NCBI RefSeq assembly: GCF_014117325.1
Contig: NZ_CP059732.1
Coordinates: 2,803,001-2,867,000 of the forward strand
Direction of reading: 5' to 3'
Source: Spirosoma foliorum
GTDB taxonomy: Bacteria > Bacteroidota > Bacteroidia > Cytophagales > Spirosomataceae
DNA length: 64,000 bases
How positions within the stretch are numbered: the stretch's first letter is position 1; each line of letters opens with the position of its first letter. Below, piece after piece: positions 1 through 9,156 of this stretch. A program made the position numbers and the translations under genes. The notes beneath the pieces are model-generated. The model worked only from the letters and a program-made list of their open reading frames with translations, did no database searches and was not told the origin of the DNA.

Positions 1-846
1 GAAACCGCTAATGGTGCCGAAATTCACATGAATATTTTTCATGTCGACTACGATTATATCCGCACATTAGGTATTCAATTGTTACGGGGACGAAATTTCT
101 CAAAAGACTTTCCAACCGACTCTACTTCTGGTGTAATTATTAATGAATCGGCCGTTCGGGAATTGGGTTGGAATCACGTCAATCCAATTGGCCGATCTAT
201 GGTCAGATCTGGTCAGCAAGAATACAAAGTCATCGGTGTTGTCAAGGATTTCAACTACGTATCTGTAAAACAGAAGGTGGCACCGCTTATGATGATGATG
301 GGGAGAAATTTCGGAGGGATCGTCATAAAAATAAAAACTACGGATGTAAACGGATTCCTTAGCGATTTGAAAAATCAGTGGGATGCGTTTAACCCAAATG
401 GACCTCTTGAATACCGATTCCTGGACGATCAGTTCGCGTCTTTTTACGCCAATGAGAAACGTACGCAGCAGCTATTTTCTGTTTTTGCGCTATTGGCTGT
501 TGTGATTGCCAGTCTGGGGTTGTTTGCCTTGTCGGCCTTTGTCATCGAGCGACGTACCAAAGAAATTGGTGTTCGTAAAGTGATGGGGGCCTCTGTGCCG
601 AGTATCACCCAGTTGCTTATCAAAGACTTTATAAAACTGGTGCTCATCGCCATCCTACTAGCGTGTCCGCTGGCCTGGTATGCCATGAATCAATGGTTAC
701 AGGATTTCGCCTACAAGATCGAGGTAGAATGGTGGATGCTCGGACTGGCGGGCTTATTCGCCATTGGCATAGCCTTACTAACGGTGAGTTTCCAGAGTGT
801 GAAAGCTGCCTTGATGGACCCGGTGAAATCGTTACGATCGGAATAG
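1..846 (+). CDS. ABC transporter permease, MacB/FtsX type (3' part)
   Basis: The reading frame is open from base 1, so this is the last 281 residues of a gene that starts before the window. It shows the end of a periplasmic MacB_PCD-like domain (the GRNFSKDF and VVKDFNY segments typical of the second copy) and then a C-terminal FtsX domain with membrane helices from about nt 475 on. The cytoplasmic motif EIGVRKVMGA and the ending DPVKSLRSE recur in the next two genes, so the three form a paralogous tandem set. By family these permeases work with an ABC ATPase in lipoprotein, peptide or drug export, or in envelope stress signalling. No ATPase gene is next to them here. Confidence 0.9.
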   Translation, partial: ETANGAEIHMNIFHVDYDYIRTLGIQLLRGRNFSKDFPTDSTSGVIINESAVRELGWNHVNPIGRSMVRSGQQEYKVIGVVKDFNYVSVKQKVAPLMMMMGRNFGGIVIKIKTTDVNGFLSDLKNQWDAFNPNGPLEYRFLDDQFASFYANEKRTQQLFSVFALLAVVIASLGLFALSAFVIERRTKEIGVRKVMGASVPSITQLLIKDFIKLVLIAILLACPLAWYAMNQWLQDFAYKIEVEWWMLGLAGLFAIGIALLTVSFQSVKAALMDPVKSLRSE

Positions 847-852
847 AATAGC

Positions 853-957
853 TAATGGATAATGATTAATAGACAATGGATAATTAATGCCAATCGCAAG
901 ATCTCATTATTCATTGCTCATTATCCATTGTTCATTAATCATTATCCATTATCCATT
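853..957. repeat. AT-rich inverted repeat directly before a start codon
   Basis: Arms at about 853-885 and 919-951 match at about 30 of 33 positions and consist of words such as AATGGATAATGATTAAT and their complement. The rest of the gap repeats the same words. The unit fills the whole space between the upstream stop codon and the ATG at 958. The purine-rich arm comes first. Confidence 0.75.
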
Positions 958-3651
958 ATGCCTCCACCCCGCCTAGCTGACCGCCTGTTAAACTGGTTCT
1001 GCGCTCCTCACCTTCGGGAAGAGGTGCTTGGGGACCTGCATGAACGCTATGCGTTGCGCGTAGCTCGAGAAGGGGAAACCCAGGCCCGACGGCGTTACTG
1101 GCGGGAAGTGATGGCCTATGTGCGGCCTTCGGTGATTAAACGACAACCAGCAAACCAGGGGCCTACTGAATATCAAGCTCCAACAACTACTGATATGATA
1201 CGAAATTATTTCAAAATTGCCTTTCGAACCTTAAGTCGGCACAAGCTGTATACCGCCCTAAATGTAGCTGGACTGACTCTTGGAATTACTTGTTTTTTGC
1301 TGATTGGCTTATACCTTTTCGATGAGCTGACGTTCGATCAGCAGCACAGTCGGGCAAACCGGATTTACCGGGCTATACAACATAAGAAAGCACCTGCCGA
1401 AGACTTGACGATTGCGGCAGCGAGCTATAAAGTGGCCGAGGCCGCAACGAAAAGTATTGGCGAAATTGAGAAGTCAGCCCGAATTGTCCGAACGGGAAGA
1501 GCTAATCTATCGAATCCAGAAAATAAGAACATGTTTCAGGAGACGATTGCATTTGGTTCGCCAAGTTTGTTAGAAATGTTTGATTTTGAGACTGTTGATG
1601 GGAGTGGTAGATCGGCGTTGAACGAGCCAAATTCGATCATAATCGTTGAAGAGTTGGCACAACGACTTTTCAATAGTACCCATGTTGTTGGCAAAACCGT
1701 TGATTTTGAAATCAATAAGCAGCTGAAAATAACGGCTGTTCTGAAAAACCATCCTCGAAATTCGAGTTTCGATTTCAACGCAATCATTTCCGAAGCGACC
1801 GTCAGCAACGATGAGGATTTTGCAGAATGGACAGCCAATTGGGATTCCCAAACCTTCATGACCTTCTTTCTTCTCAAGGAAAAAGCTAATCCGGAAATTG
1901 CGGCCAAAAAAATTACGGATTTGCTCAATGCCAACGCCAAGCTGGAGCCCGGAAACTCCATCAGCTATACATTGCAACCGCTGGCCGATATTCACCTGTT
2001 CTCAGATGCCATTACCGATGGTGCCCGAAACTCGAATGTAGAAGCAATGAGTCAGGGAAGCCTCCTGTATATCAAAATCTTTGCACTCGTTGCCCTGTTT
2101 GTTCTCCTCATTGCCTGCATTAATTACATGAATCTGGCCACGGCCCGAGCGTCTAATCGGGCGAAGGAAATTGGCGTTCGGAAAGCCAGTGGGGCATTCC
2201 GGTCTCACCTCATTCAGCAGTTTCTGACCGAATCGCTGCTTGTAACGATACTCTCGTTTCTGGTGGCCATCGTGTTCGTCAATCTATTACTCCCTGCCTT
2301 CAACAAATTTACCCATAAAGAACTCTCGTTGGATTTTAACAGCGATTACCGAATTTGGCTCTATAGCCTGCTTGCGGTTGGTATCGCTGGTTTTTTATCA
2401 GGCAGCTACCCCGCCTTTCTCCTGTCGGGGTTCAGCCCGCTTCTGTTGCTGAAGAACCTTAAACTTCAGAACCGGGGAGATTTGTCGTTGCGAAAAGGGT
2501 TGGTCGTTTTTCAATTTACGATATCGGTAGTCATGATGATTGCCACCATCGTGCTGTTCCAGCAGGTTCAATTTGCGAACGATAAAAATCTGGGTTTCAA
2601 TAAAAAATTACTGCTGGTTGTAGATATCAACAGTGGTAAAGTGCGCAGTAGTGCCGAAACTATAAAAACGGAATTTAGTCGAATACCAGGTGTCAATCAG
2701 GTGTCAGTTACGTCCAGAGTACCGGGCGAATGGAAGGTCATTCCAACGGTTCAGGTTAAAACTCAGGAAAGCACCAATGAGCCTAAAGTTGCCTACTGGA
2801 TTGGTGCCGACGAAAACTTTGCCAAAACCTTTGAGATTCAACTGCTGGCGGGTCGAAATTTTAAGGGAATGGATGATTCTACCTCCGTCATTCTCAACGA
2901 ATCGGCGGCCAAACTGCTCAATATTAAAGAGGTATCGGGTCAACAAATAGACATTCCTTCCCGAGCGATGGGCGGGAGTTATAGACCGCTGAATAAGGAA
3001 AATCAGCCTTTTCATGCACGGATTATTGGCATCGTAAAGGACTTCCATTTTCAATCGCTTCGCGAAAAAATTGCCCCGATGGTTTTGGCCTATCAGCGCA
3101 ATCCGGTGCATAATATTGATTATTTCACCGCACGAATTGAGGGCAAAGATATTCCAGCGACCTTGGTCCAAATGAGGGATGTGCTGGCTAAAATTGACCC
3201 TACGCATCTGCTGGAATATCATTTCCTGGATGAGCAACTGGCTCGCTTCTATGCCGAAGACCAACGACGGGAGACGTTGTTGATCTGGGTTGCCTTGGTT
3301 ACGATTTTCATTGCCTGTCTGGGGCTATTTGGTCTGGCAACCTATGCCGCCGAACAACGCATTAAGGAAATCGGGGTGCGGAAAGTACTGGGAGCGGGTG
3401 TGATGAATCTTACCGCTTTGCTCTCGAAAGATTTCCTGAAACTGGTTTTAATTGCCAATGGTATTGCCTTTCCGATAGCCTGGTGGGCCACCAATCAATG
3501 GCTGAACGAATTCGCCTATCACATTCAGGTTGAATGGTGGGTGTTTTTGCTGGCGGGTATTTTGGCGCTGGCCATTGCCCTGACAACTGTTAGTTATCAG
3601 GCAATTAAAGCCGCTTTAGTGAATCCGGTTAAATCGCTACGATCGGAATAA
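958..3651 (+). CDS. ABC transporter permease with permease prefix domain
   Basis: This is an 897-residue inner-membrane protein. Residues 1-60 form a soluble permease prefix domain (LADRLLNWFC...). The permease proper begins near residue 80 with MIRNYFKIAFRTL, where ordinary family members start. Two MacB_PCD/FtsX repeats follow: first helix about 100-120, FtsX helices from about 370, second periplasmic domain from about 515, last FtsX block from about 773 with EIGVRKVLGA. I chose ATG 958 over an in-frame upstream ATG at 862, because the extra 32 codons read through the inverted repeat and the paralogue at 3740 starts at the same MPPPRLADR. The transported substrate cannot be told from sequence. 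Confidence 0.92.
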   Translation: MPPPRLADRLLNWFCAPHLREEVLGDLHERYALRVAREGETQARRRYWREVMAYVRPSVIKRQPANQGPTEYQAPTTTDMIRNYFKIAFRTLSRHKLYTALNVAGLTLGITCFLLIGLYLFDELTFDQQHSRANRIYRAIQHKKAPAEDLTIAAASYKVAEAATKSIGEIEKSARIVRTGRANLSNPENKNMFQETIAFGSPSLLEMFDFETVDGSGRSALNEPNSIIIVEELAQRLFNSTHVVGKTVDFEINKQLKITAVLKNHPRNSSFDFNAIISEATVSNDEDFAEWTANWDSQTFMTFFLLKEKANPEIAAKKITDLLNANAKLEPGNSISYTLQPLADIHLFSDAITDGARNSNVEAMSQGSLLYIKIFALVALFVLLIACINYMNLATARASNRAKEIGVRKASGAFRSHLIQQFLTESLLVTILSFLVAIVFVNLLLPAFNKFTHKELSLDFNSDYRIWLYSLLAVGIAGFLSGSYPAFLLSGFSPLLLLKNLKLQNRGDLSLRKGLVVFQFTISVVMMIATIVLFQQVQFANDKNLGFNKKLLLVVDINSGKVRSSAETIKTEFSRIPGVNQVSVTSRVPGEWKVIPTVQVKTQESTNEPKVAYWIGADENFAKTFEIQLLAGRNFKGMDDSTSVILNESAAKLLNIKEVSGQQIDIPSRAMGGSYRPLNKENQPFHARIIGIVKDFHFQSLREKIAPMVLAYQRNPVHNIDYFTARIEGKDIPATLVQMRDVLAKIDPTHLLEYHFLDEQLARFYAEDQRRETLLIWVALVTIFIACLGLFGLATYAAEQRIKEIGVRKVLGAGVMNLTALLSKDFLKLVLIANGIAFPIAWWATNQWLNEFAYHIQVEWWVFLLAGILALAIALTTVSYQAIKAALVNPVKSLRSE

Positions 3652-3653
3652 AT

Positions 3654-3739
3654 AATGGATAATTTAGAATGAACAATTCTTCGGGCTAAAACAGACTCCC
3701 CACCATTCATTATTCATTATTCATTATTCATTATCCATT
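3654..3739. repeat. AT-rich inverted repeat directly before a start codon
   Basis: An AATGGATAAT-type arm at 3654-3677 is matched imperfectly (about 19 of 24) by repeated CATTATTCATTATCCATT words that end at 3739. The next base begins the ATG of the following permease. The word family is the same as at 853-957, 29650-29745 and 44364-44453. Confidence 0.65.
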
Positions 3740-6388
3740 ATGCCCCCGCCCCGCTTAGCTGATCGCCTGCTGAACTGGTTCTGCGCTCCTCACTTACGGG
3801 AAGAGGTGCTGGGTGACCTGCATGAACGCTATGTGTTACGGGTGGCGCGAGAAGGGGAGACCCAAGCCCGACGGCGTTACTGGCGGGAAGTGATGGCCTA
3901 TGTGCGGCCCTCAATTATTAAGAGACAATCCAATCAGTACCCAACCCCAACCACTACTGCCATGCTACGGAATTATTTAAAAATTGCGTTTCGAACCCTG
4001 GTCAAGAACAAAGGCTACTCATTCATCAATATTGGCGGCCTCGCCGTGGGTATGGCCGTGGCTATGCTGATTGGGTTGTGGGTGTATGACGAACTGTCGT
4101 TTAATACCTACCATAAAAACTACAGTCGTATTGCGCAGATCATGCAAAATCAGGTGGTACATGGTGAGACCCAGACCTCTCAGTCGTTACCCTATCCATT
4201 CATTCATGAATTGACAACGAACTACAAACGTCACTTTAAGCATATCGTAACAGCTACGCACCCAAGTGATCATATCCTGTCTGCTGGAAATAAGAAACTC
4301 TCGAAAAAAGGACAATACATTGGTGCCGAGGCCCCCGAAATGTTTACGTTACACATGCTCAAGGGAACCTGGGCAGGGTTGCGGGATCAACAGTCCATTT
4401 TGCTATCGGCATCCACGGCCAAAGCGCTGTTTGGGGATGCTGATCCAATAGGTAAGCTGGTGAAGATCAACACAGACAAAGATGTGAGCGTAACGGGTAT
4501 TTATGAGGATTTACCCCAAAATACGCAACTTCATGATGCTCAGTTCCTGGCTTCCTGGGATTATTTTGTGGCGACAAATGCCTACATGAGCCAGAAGAAA
4601 TGGGATAACCACGCGCTATATATTTACGTAGAGATTCAACCCAATACCGACTTCGATAAGGTTACGGCCAGTATAAAAGACTCGGAACTGAATGTGATCA
4701 AGCACCTGGAGAGCATGAAGGAAGAGGCTGCCACAAAGCCGCAAATGTGGTTGAATCCCATGAACAACTGGCATTTATACTCCGATTTTAAAAACGGAAT
4801 TGTCAGTGATGGCCCTATTCAATACGTATGGCTGGTGGGCATGATTGGCTTTTTTGTGTTATTGCTGGCCTGCATCAATTTCATGAATCTCTCGACCGCT
4901 CGCTCAGAGCAACGAGCGAGAGAAGTTGGTATTCGAAAGGCAATTGGTTCACTTCGTATTCAGTTGATTGGTCAGTTTTTTAGCGAATCATTTCTGGTCG
5001 TAGCGTTTGCTTTTGTGTTGGCAATTCTGGCTGTAGTAATGACCTTGCCCTGGTTCAATGAACTGGCTGCCAAACAAATGGTTATTCCCTGGGCAAATAG
5101 TTTCTTTTGGCTGTCTTGTCTCGGATTTATGCTGCTAACGGACTTGCTGGCAGGTAGTTATCCCGCTTTATATCTAACTTCTTTCCAACCTGTCAAGGTA
5201 TTAAAAGGGGCTGGGTTAGCGAAGGTGCAGATGGGTCGTTTTGCAGGCGTACCTCGAAAAGTACTGGTTATTACACAATTCACGGTTTCCATTTCGCTAA
5301 TCATTTGTACGTTAGTTATTTATCGCCAGATTCAGTTTGCGAAAAATCGTCCGGTTGGTTATTCGCGGGACGGCCTGTTGATGGTGCCAATGCAATCGGA
5401 CGATTTTTATGGCAAAACCGACTTGTTACGTACTGAATTGAAAAACACGGGAGCCGTAACCGAAGTGGCCGAATCGCAAAGCCCGATTACAGGAGTATGG
5501 TCGTCCAATGACGGCTTTCGGTGGAAAGGTCAACCCACACCATCGACCGACCAATTTGCTACCTTATCCGTTACGCCCGAGTACGCTGAGGCTGTAGGCT
5601 GGCAATTTGTAGCAGGGCGCAACTTTTCGAAGGAATTTGCCTCGGATTCCAGTGGTTTTGTCATCAATGAAACGGCCGCCAAACGGATGGGTTTGCTGAA
5701 GCCTGTAGGGGAAACGATTCACTGGAAAAGTCAATGGATGACGAACAACATAGAAAAGCCGTTCCGAATCCTGGGAGTGGTAAAAGATATGGTCATGGAG
5801 TCGCCGTTTCAGCCGATCAAACCAACAATCTTCTGTCTGTTTGGAAACCCCAACTGGATCAATATCAGGCTGAACCCGTCCATAAGTACCAGCGATGCGT
5901 TGCCCAAAATTGAAGCGGTCTTTAAAAAGATCATTCCATCCGCACCGTTCGACTACAAGTTTGCCGATGATGAATACGCGGCTAAGTTTCGTACGGAAGA
6001 GCGGATAGGAAAGCTGACTTCGTTCTTCGCTATTCTGGCCATTTTGATTAGCTGTCTGGGCCTGTTCGGACTAGCCTCGTACATGGCCGAGCAACGAACC
6101 AAAGAAATTGGCGTGCGGAAAGTATTAGGGGCATCTGTCCTGAATTTGTGGGGCATGTTATCGAAAGATTTCGTTGTGTTGGTCTGTATTGGATTCGGAA
6201 TCGCAACGCCCATTGCGTACTGTTTTCTCCATAACTGGCTTCAGAAATACCAATATCGTACAGAAATTTCGTGGTGGATTTTTGCCGCTTCGGGTGCGGG
6301 TGCCTTGTTCATTACCTTACTGACGGTGAGCTTTCAGAGTGTGAAAGCTGCCTTAATGAACCCCGTTAAATCTCTGCGATCAGAATAA
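3740..6388 (+). CDS. ABC transporter permease with permease prefix domain
   Basis: This is an 882-residue paralogue of the gene at 958. Residues 1-63 differ from that prefix at only two positions, while the permease part is clearly more diverged. The permease starts near residue 75 (MLRNYLKIAFRTL), FtsX helices begin near 361 with the cytoplasmic motif REVGIRKAIGS, a second periplasmic block follows from about 507, and the last FtsX domain starts near 757 with EIGVRKVLGAS. It ends in NPVKSLRSE like its neighbours. It probably acts in the same export or signalling complex as the two upstream permeases, perhaps as alternative subunits. That is inference from the tandem arrangement. Confidence 0.92.
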   Translation: MPPPRLADRLLNWFCAPHLREEVLGDLHERYVLRVAREGETQARRRYWREVMAYVRPSIIKRQSNQYPTPTTTAMLRNYLKIAFRTLVKNKGYSFINIGGLAVGMAVAMLIGLWVYDELSFNTYHKNYSRIAQIMQNQVVHGETQTSQSLPYPFIHELTTNYKRHFKHIVTATHPSDHILSAGNKKLSKKGQYIGAEAPEMFTLHMLKGTWAGLRDQQSILLSASTAKALFGDADPIGKLVKINTDKDVSVTGIYEDLPQNTQLHDAQFLASWDYFVATNAYMSQKKWDNHALYIYVEIQPNTDFDKVTASIKDSELNVIKHLESMKEEAATKPQMWLNPMNNWHLYSDFKNGIVSDGPIQYVWLVGMIGFFVLLLACINFMNLSTARSEQRAREVGIRKAIGSLRIQLIGQFFSESFLVVAFAFVLAILAVVMTLPWFNELAAKQMVIPWANSFFWLSCLGFMLLTDLLAGSYPALYLTSFQPVKVLKGAGLAKVQMGRFAGVPRKVLVITQFTVSISLIICTLVIYRQIQFAKNRPVGYSRDGLLMVPMQSDDFYGKTDLLRTELKNTGAVTEVAESQSPITGVWSSNDGFRWKGQPTPSTDQFATLSVTPEYAEAVGWQFVAGRNFSKEFASDSSGFVINETAAKRMGLLKPVGETIHWKSQWMTNNIEKPFRILGVVKDMVMESPFQPIKPTIFCLFGNPNWINIRLNPSISTSDALPKIEAVFKKIIPSAPFDYKFADDEYAAKFRTEERIGKLTSFFAILAILISCLGLFGLASYMAEQRTKEIGVRKVLGASVLNLWGMLSKDFVVLVCIGFGIATPIAYCFLHNWLQKYQYRTEISWWIFAASGAGALFITLLTVSFQSVKAALMNPVKSLRSE

Positions 6389-6398
6389 TCATTTCCCT

Positions 6399-6428
6399 CG
6401 TAGAGACAGGGTATGCCCTGTCTCTACG
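6399..6428. repeat. short perfect inverted repeat
   Basis: The 13-bp arms CGTAGAGACAGGG (6399-6411) and its complement (6416-6428) are perfect, with a 4-base loop, 10 bases after the permease stop codon. There is no T-run, so a standard intrinsic terminator is not certain. Read-through control between the permease and the kinase is possible. Confidence 0.7.
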
Positions 6429-6492
6429 AATTCATCCACTCCATTTCATCCCATTTTTCGGCTCGTTCAACCCATTTCCTCATATGGCTTGT

Positions 6493-6540
6493 GCGTCCCG
6501 CCTAGTTTTGGTCAAAAATCAACCAAACCTATGCGGGACG
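6493..6540. repeat. inverted repeat that contains the start codon of the kinase gene
   Basis: The arms start with CGTCCCGCCTAG (6493) and end with TATGCGGGACG (6540), matching at about 17 of 19 positions. The ATG of the following gene (6531) lies inside the 3' arm. Folding of the mRNA would bury the start codon. Confidence 0.6.
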
Positions 6541-8171
6541 TTCACCTTATTCGGCGCTATGAGCTTTATTTCGTACTAAGCGCAGCAGTTGTTTATGTCA
6601 TTCGTCGATTGATCAGAGAAGTGGATCGAATCGATGATATGGTAGAACTGACCCTACTTAATCGGATTCCTTCGTCGGTTGTCTGGCGAAATCTGAACCT
6701 ATATGACCACACGCTGAACAACAATGTTCCGTTGATTGCGGGCGTCTGTTTACTGCTAGGCGCCTGGTATGTGTTTCATAATCTGGCGTACCCGCTCATC
6801 AACGATCGTACCAATGACCAGCAAGCGTTTATCTATGTGGTAATTGCTGGTTTATTGCTACTGGCGAGTACGTTTATTTACTATTACTTCAAGTTACAGG
6901 TGCGTTTTCAGCAAGATGGCGTTGGCGATATCATTGGCCTGAAAGTTTATTCACTGTTTCGCAAACGGACAGTTTTGGCCGATGCTATTGGGTTCGGTAT
7001 TGTGTTTGGCATGTACGAAATCGGATTTCAGTATTACCAGTATCTGGTCCGCAAAATTGGACAGGAATCAGAGCCACATTTTCGCATGGTCAGCTATCTG
7101 TTAGCCTCTGGGCTGAGTGTGTTGGTGCTTAGCATGGCGTTTCGGGGCGATGATCCTGGAGTTTTATGGCAGCGGAGTACCCGGAGTGTATTGCTATTTT
7201 CAGGAATAGCGATTCAGATTCTGCTCTTACAGTCATTTTTTTATTCACACATCCTCCCGCTGCTAAGGGCTTCCTCAACTTCCGAAATATTTAGAGCTGG
7301 TCGTATTGCTACCTATATGCTGGTGGTCATGCCGTTTCTAAAGTCTTCGACAACGGAAGTGGCGCTGGCTAGTCGAATTGCTACTTTTCTACTGTTGATT
7401 ATTGTCGCCAACATGATCTTGTGGGGAGCCAGTACGGGCTTTCACTACGACAATCGCGACCCTATTCTGCTCATGTTCATTGTACTGACGGGAGCCGTTT
7501 CTATTGCGTTTCTTCGGCAGGCGCTGCAAAAAGAAAAAATTGTGCTCCAGACGCAGGTATCGGCAAAATCGGCTGAGCTATCGAGCCTTCAGGCGCAGAT
7601 TAACCCGCACTTTCTGTTTAATGCCTTGAATAGCCTGTATGCGACGGCGCTGAAAGAAAACAGCGAAAAAACCGCTGATGGTATCCAGAAACTGGGCGAC
7701 ATGATGCGGTTTATGTTGCAGGACAACAACCGCGACCGGATTCCACTCGACAAAGAGATTGAGTATCTGCGTAACTACATCGAGATTCAGCGAATGCGTA
7801 TCGATGACACGCATCCTATCGAAGTTCGAGTGACTATTCAGGAGCCAACCCGCCCGATTTATCTGGCACCCATGATGCTGACGCCCTTTGTTGAAAATGC
7901 CTTCAAACACGGCATCAGTCTCCGGTATCCGTCCTGGATTTACATCACCTTGACGCTGGACGATACCCGGCTGTATTTCAAAGTGCACAATTCCCTGCAC
8001 AACAAGCCGAGTGACTCCGTAGACCGTCACGATCCTGAAGAAGAGCATTCTGGCGTAGGGCTCGACAACGTTCGGAAGCGGCTGGCGTTGATTTATCCCG
8101 CTCGTCATCAGCTCGACATTCAACAATCGGAGCAGGATTATTTTGTGTCTTTGACGCTGATGTACTGGTGA
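6531..8171 (+). CDS. LytS-type sensor histidine kinase
   Basis: This is a 546-residue inner-membrane kinase of the His_kinase (LytS/YehU) family. The N-terminal 330 residues hold eight or nine predicted membrane helices, a short coiled linker follows, and the kinase domain begins near residue 350. The phospho-acceptor motif is NPHFLFNALNSL, the N-box is PFVENAFKHG and the G-box is GVGLDNVRKRL. An in-frame TTG lies upstream at 6489, but ATG 6531 is the better start because the first helix follows soon after it. The LytTR regulator at 8456 is the expected partner. The signal is unknown, and the many helices suggest a membrane or lipid-linked cue. Confidence 0.93.
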   Translation: MRDVHLIRRYELYFVLSAAVVYVIRRLIREVDRIDDMVELTLLNRIPSSVVWRNLNLYDHTLNNNVPLIAGVCLLLGAWYVFHNLAYPLINDRTNDQQAFIYVVIAGLLLLASTFIYYYFKLQVRFQQDGVGDIIGLKVYSLFRKRTVLADAIGFGIVFGMYEIGFQYYQYLVRKIGQESEPHFRMVSYLLASGLSVLVLSMAFRGDDPGVLWQRSTRSVLLFSGIAIQILLLQSFFYSHILPLLRASSTSEIFRAGRIATYMLVVMPFLKSSTTEVALASRIATFLLLIIVANMILWGASTGFHYDNRDPILLMFIVLTGAVSIAFLRQALQKEKIVLQTQVSAKSAELSSLQAQINPHFLFNALNSLYATALKENSEKTADGIQKLGDMMRFMLQDNNRDRIPLDKEIEYLRNYIEIQRMRIDDTHPIEVRVTIQEPTRPIYLAPMMLTPFVENAFKHGISLRYPSWIYITLTLDDTRLYFKVHNSLHNKPSDSVDRHDPEEEHSGVGLDNVRKRLALIYPARHQLDIQQSEQDYFVSLTLMYW

Positions 8172-8218
8172 GCAATTCTATTGATTCTGTAGATTCTTGG
8201 GATTCTATTAATGTTCTT

Positions 8219-8248
8219 GTGGTGTCAGGTTGAAGAACCTGACACCAC
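8219..8248. repeat. perfect 13-bp hairpin (GTGGTGTCAGGTT family)
   Basis: The arms GTGGTGTCAGGTT (8219-8231) and its complement (8236-8248) have a 4-base loop and lie between the kinase and the small ORF. Related GTGTCRGGT arms occur near 10300 and 23302. Confidence 0.7.
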
Positions 8249-8273
8249 TCATTGACATTCACTCATTTTCCTC

Positions 8274-8459
8274 ATGAAATACCTTATTACGATCCTGCTT
8301 CTTTTGTGGTTTATTCCGGTTGTATTCAGTCAAGTACAACCGCCGGACCTCGTCTCGTCTTTTTTGCGAAAAATGATGAGGCCTCGATTAAATTTGACCC
8401 AACTGCCGATTACATCCCGTATTGATGATTCTGCAAGCAAACGACTTAACCGACTATGA
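8274..8459 (+). CDS. small predicted secreted peptide between kinase and regulator
   Basis: This 61-residue ORF starts MKYLITILLLLWFIPVVFSQ, a good Sec signal peptide with likely cleavage after FSQ. A basic remainder of about 40 residues follows, with no domain I recognise. Its stop codon overlaps the start of the response regulator in an ATGA arrangement, which suggests translational coupling. It could be a small periplasmic accessory of the LytS kinase, or only a leader that couples translation. It is short, and no homology evidence is available here. Confidence 0.45.
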   Translation: MKYLITILLLLWFIPVVFSQVQPPDLVSSFLRKMMRPRLNLTQLPITSRIDDSASKRLNRL

Positions 8460-9151
8460 ACCTTACTGCTATCGCGATCGATGATGAGCCTCAGGCGCTG
8501 GAAGTAATCAGGCTTCATGCGGCTAAAGTCCCGTTTCTGGAGTTAAAAGCAACCTTTACGGATGCATTCGAAGCTATTTCGTGGTTGCAGATGAACCGGG
8601 TCGACCTGCTGTTTCTGGATATTAAAATGCCGGATATCTCGGGCGTGGACGTGGTGAAATCCCTGCACAAAGTACCGATGGTTGTTTTTACAACAGCTTA
8701 TTCGGATTTCGCCGTGCAGGGGTTTGAACTGGATGCGATCGATTATCTGTTGAAACCATTTTCGTTAGCCCGATTCCTGAAAGCCTGCACAAAAGCACTG
8801 GATATACAGACCTTGCGTGCCGAAAAAGGGGAGGAGTATATGTTTGTAAAAACGGGCTACGAAGAGGAAAAAGTGCTGCTCGATGATATCCTGTATATTG
8901 AAGCAGAAGGAAATTATCTGATATTCATGCTCAAAAATCGGAAGCTTTTAAGCCGTCAAACAATGACTGATCTGCTTCTAAGCTTACCCACCGACCGTTT
9001 CATTCGGGTGCATCGTTCGTACTGCGTCGCTGTGGCTAAAATAGAAAAAATGGCCCGTCAGGAAATTACGGTATCCGGACAAGCCATTCCCATTGGTGCA
9101 TCGTATGAAGAGTCGCTGGTAGCGATTCGGGCTCGGTTAATTGGTGCGTAA
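8456..9151 (+). CDS. LytTR-family response regulator
   Basis: This is a 231-residue cytoplasmic regulator. Residues 1-120 are a receiver domain with the acidic pair in AIDDEP, the phospho-acceptor aspartate in LLFLDIKMPD and the conserved lysine in YLLKPF. Residues about 135-230 are a LytTR DNA-binding domain (DILYIEAEGNY, RFIRVHRSYCV). It completes a two-component system with the LytS-type kinase at 6531. It ends five bases before the convergent stop at 9157. The three permeases upstream, in the same direction, are plausible targets, but no LytTR site was identified. Confidence 0.95.
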   Translation: MNLTAIAIDDEPQALEVIRLHAAKVPFLELKATFTDAFEAISWLQMNRVDLLFLDIKMPDISGVDVVKSLHKVPMVVFTTAYSDFAVQGFELDAIDYLLKPFSLARFLKACTKALDIQTLRAEKGEEYMFVKTGYEEEKVLLDDILYIEAEGNYLIFMLKNRKLLSRQTMTDLLLSLPTDRFIRVHRSYCVAVAKIEKMARQEITVSGQAIPIGASYEESLVAIRARLIGA

Positions 9152-9156
9152 TTTCG

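Noticed and set aside
862..957. In-frame N-terminal extension of the permease at 958
   Set aside because: It only reads through the intergenic inverted repeat, and the paralogue at 3740 starts at the same residue as ATG 958.
2704..3264. 186-codon minus-strand frame opposite a permease
   Set aside because: It is a shadow of the permease at 958, with no signal peptide, domain or context.
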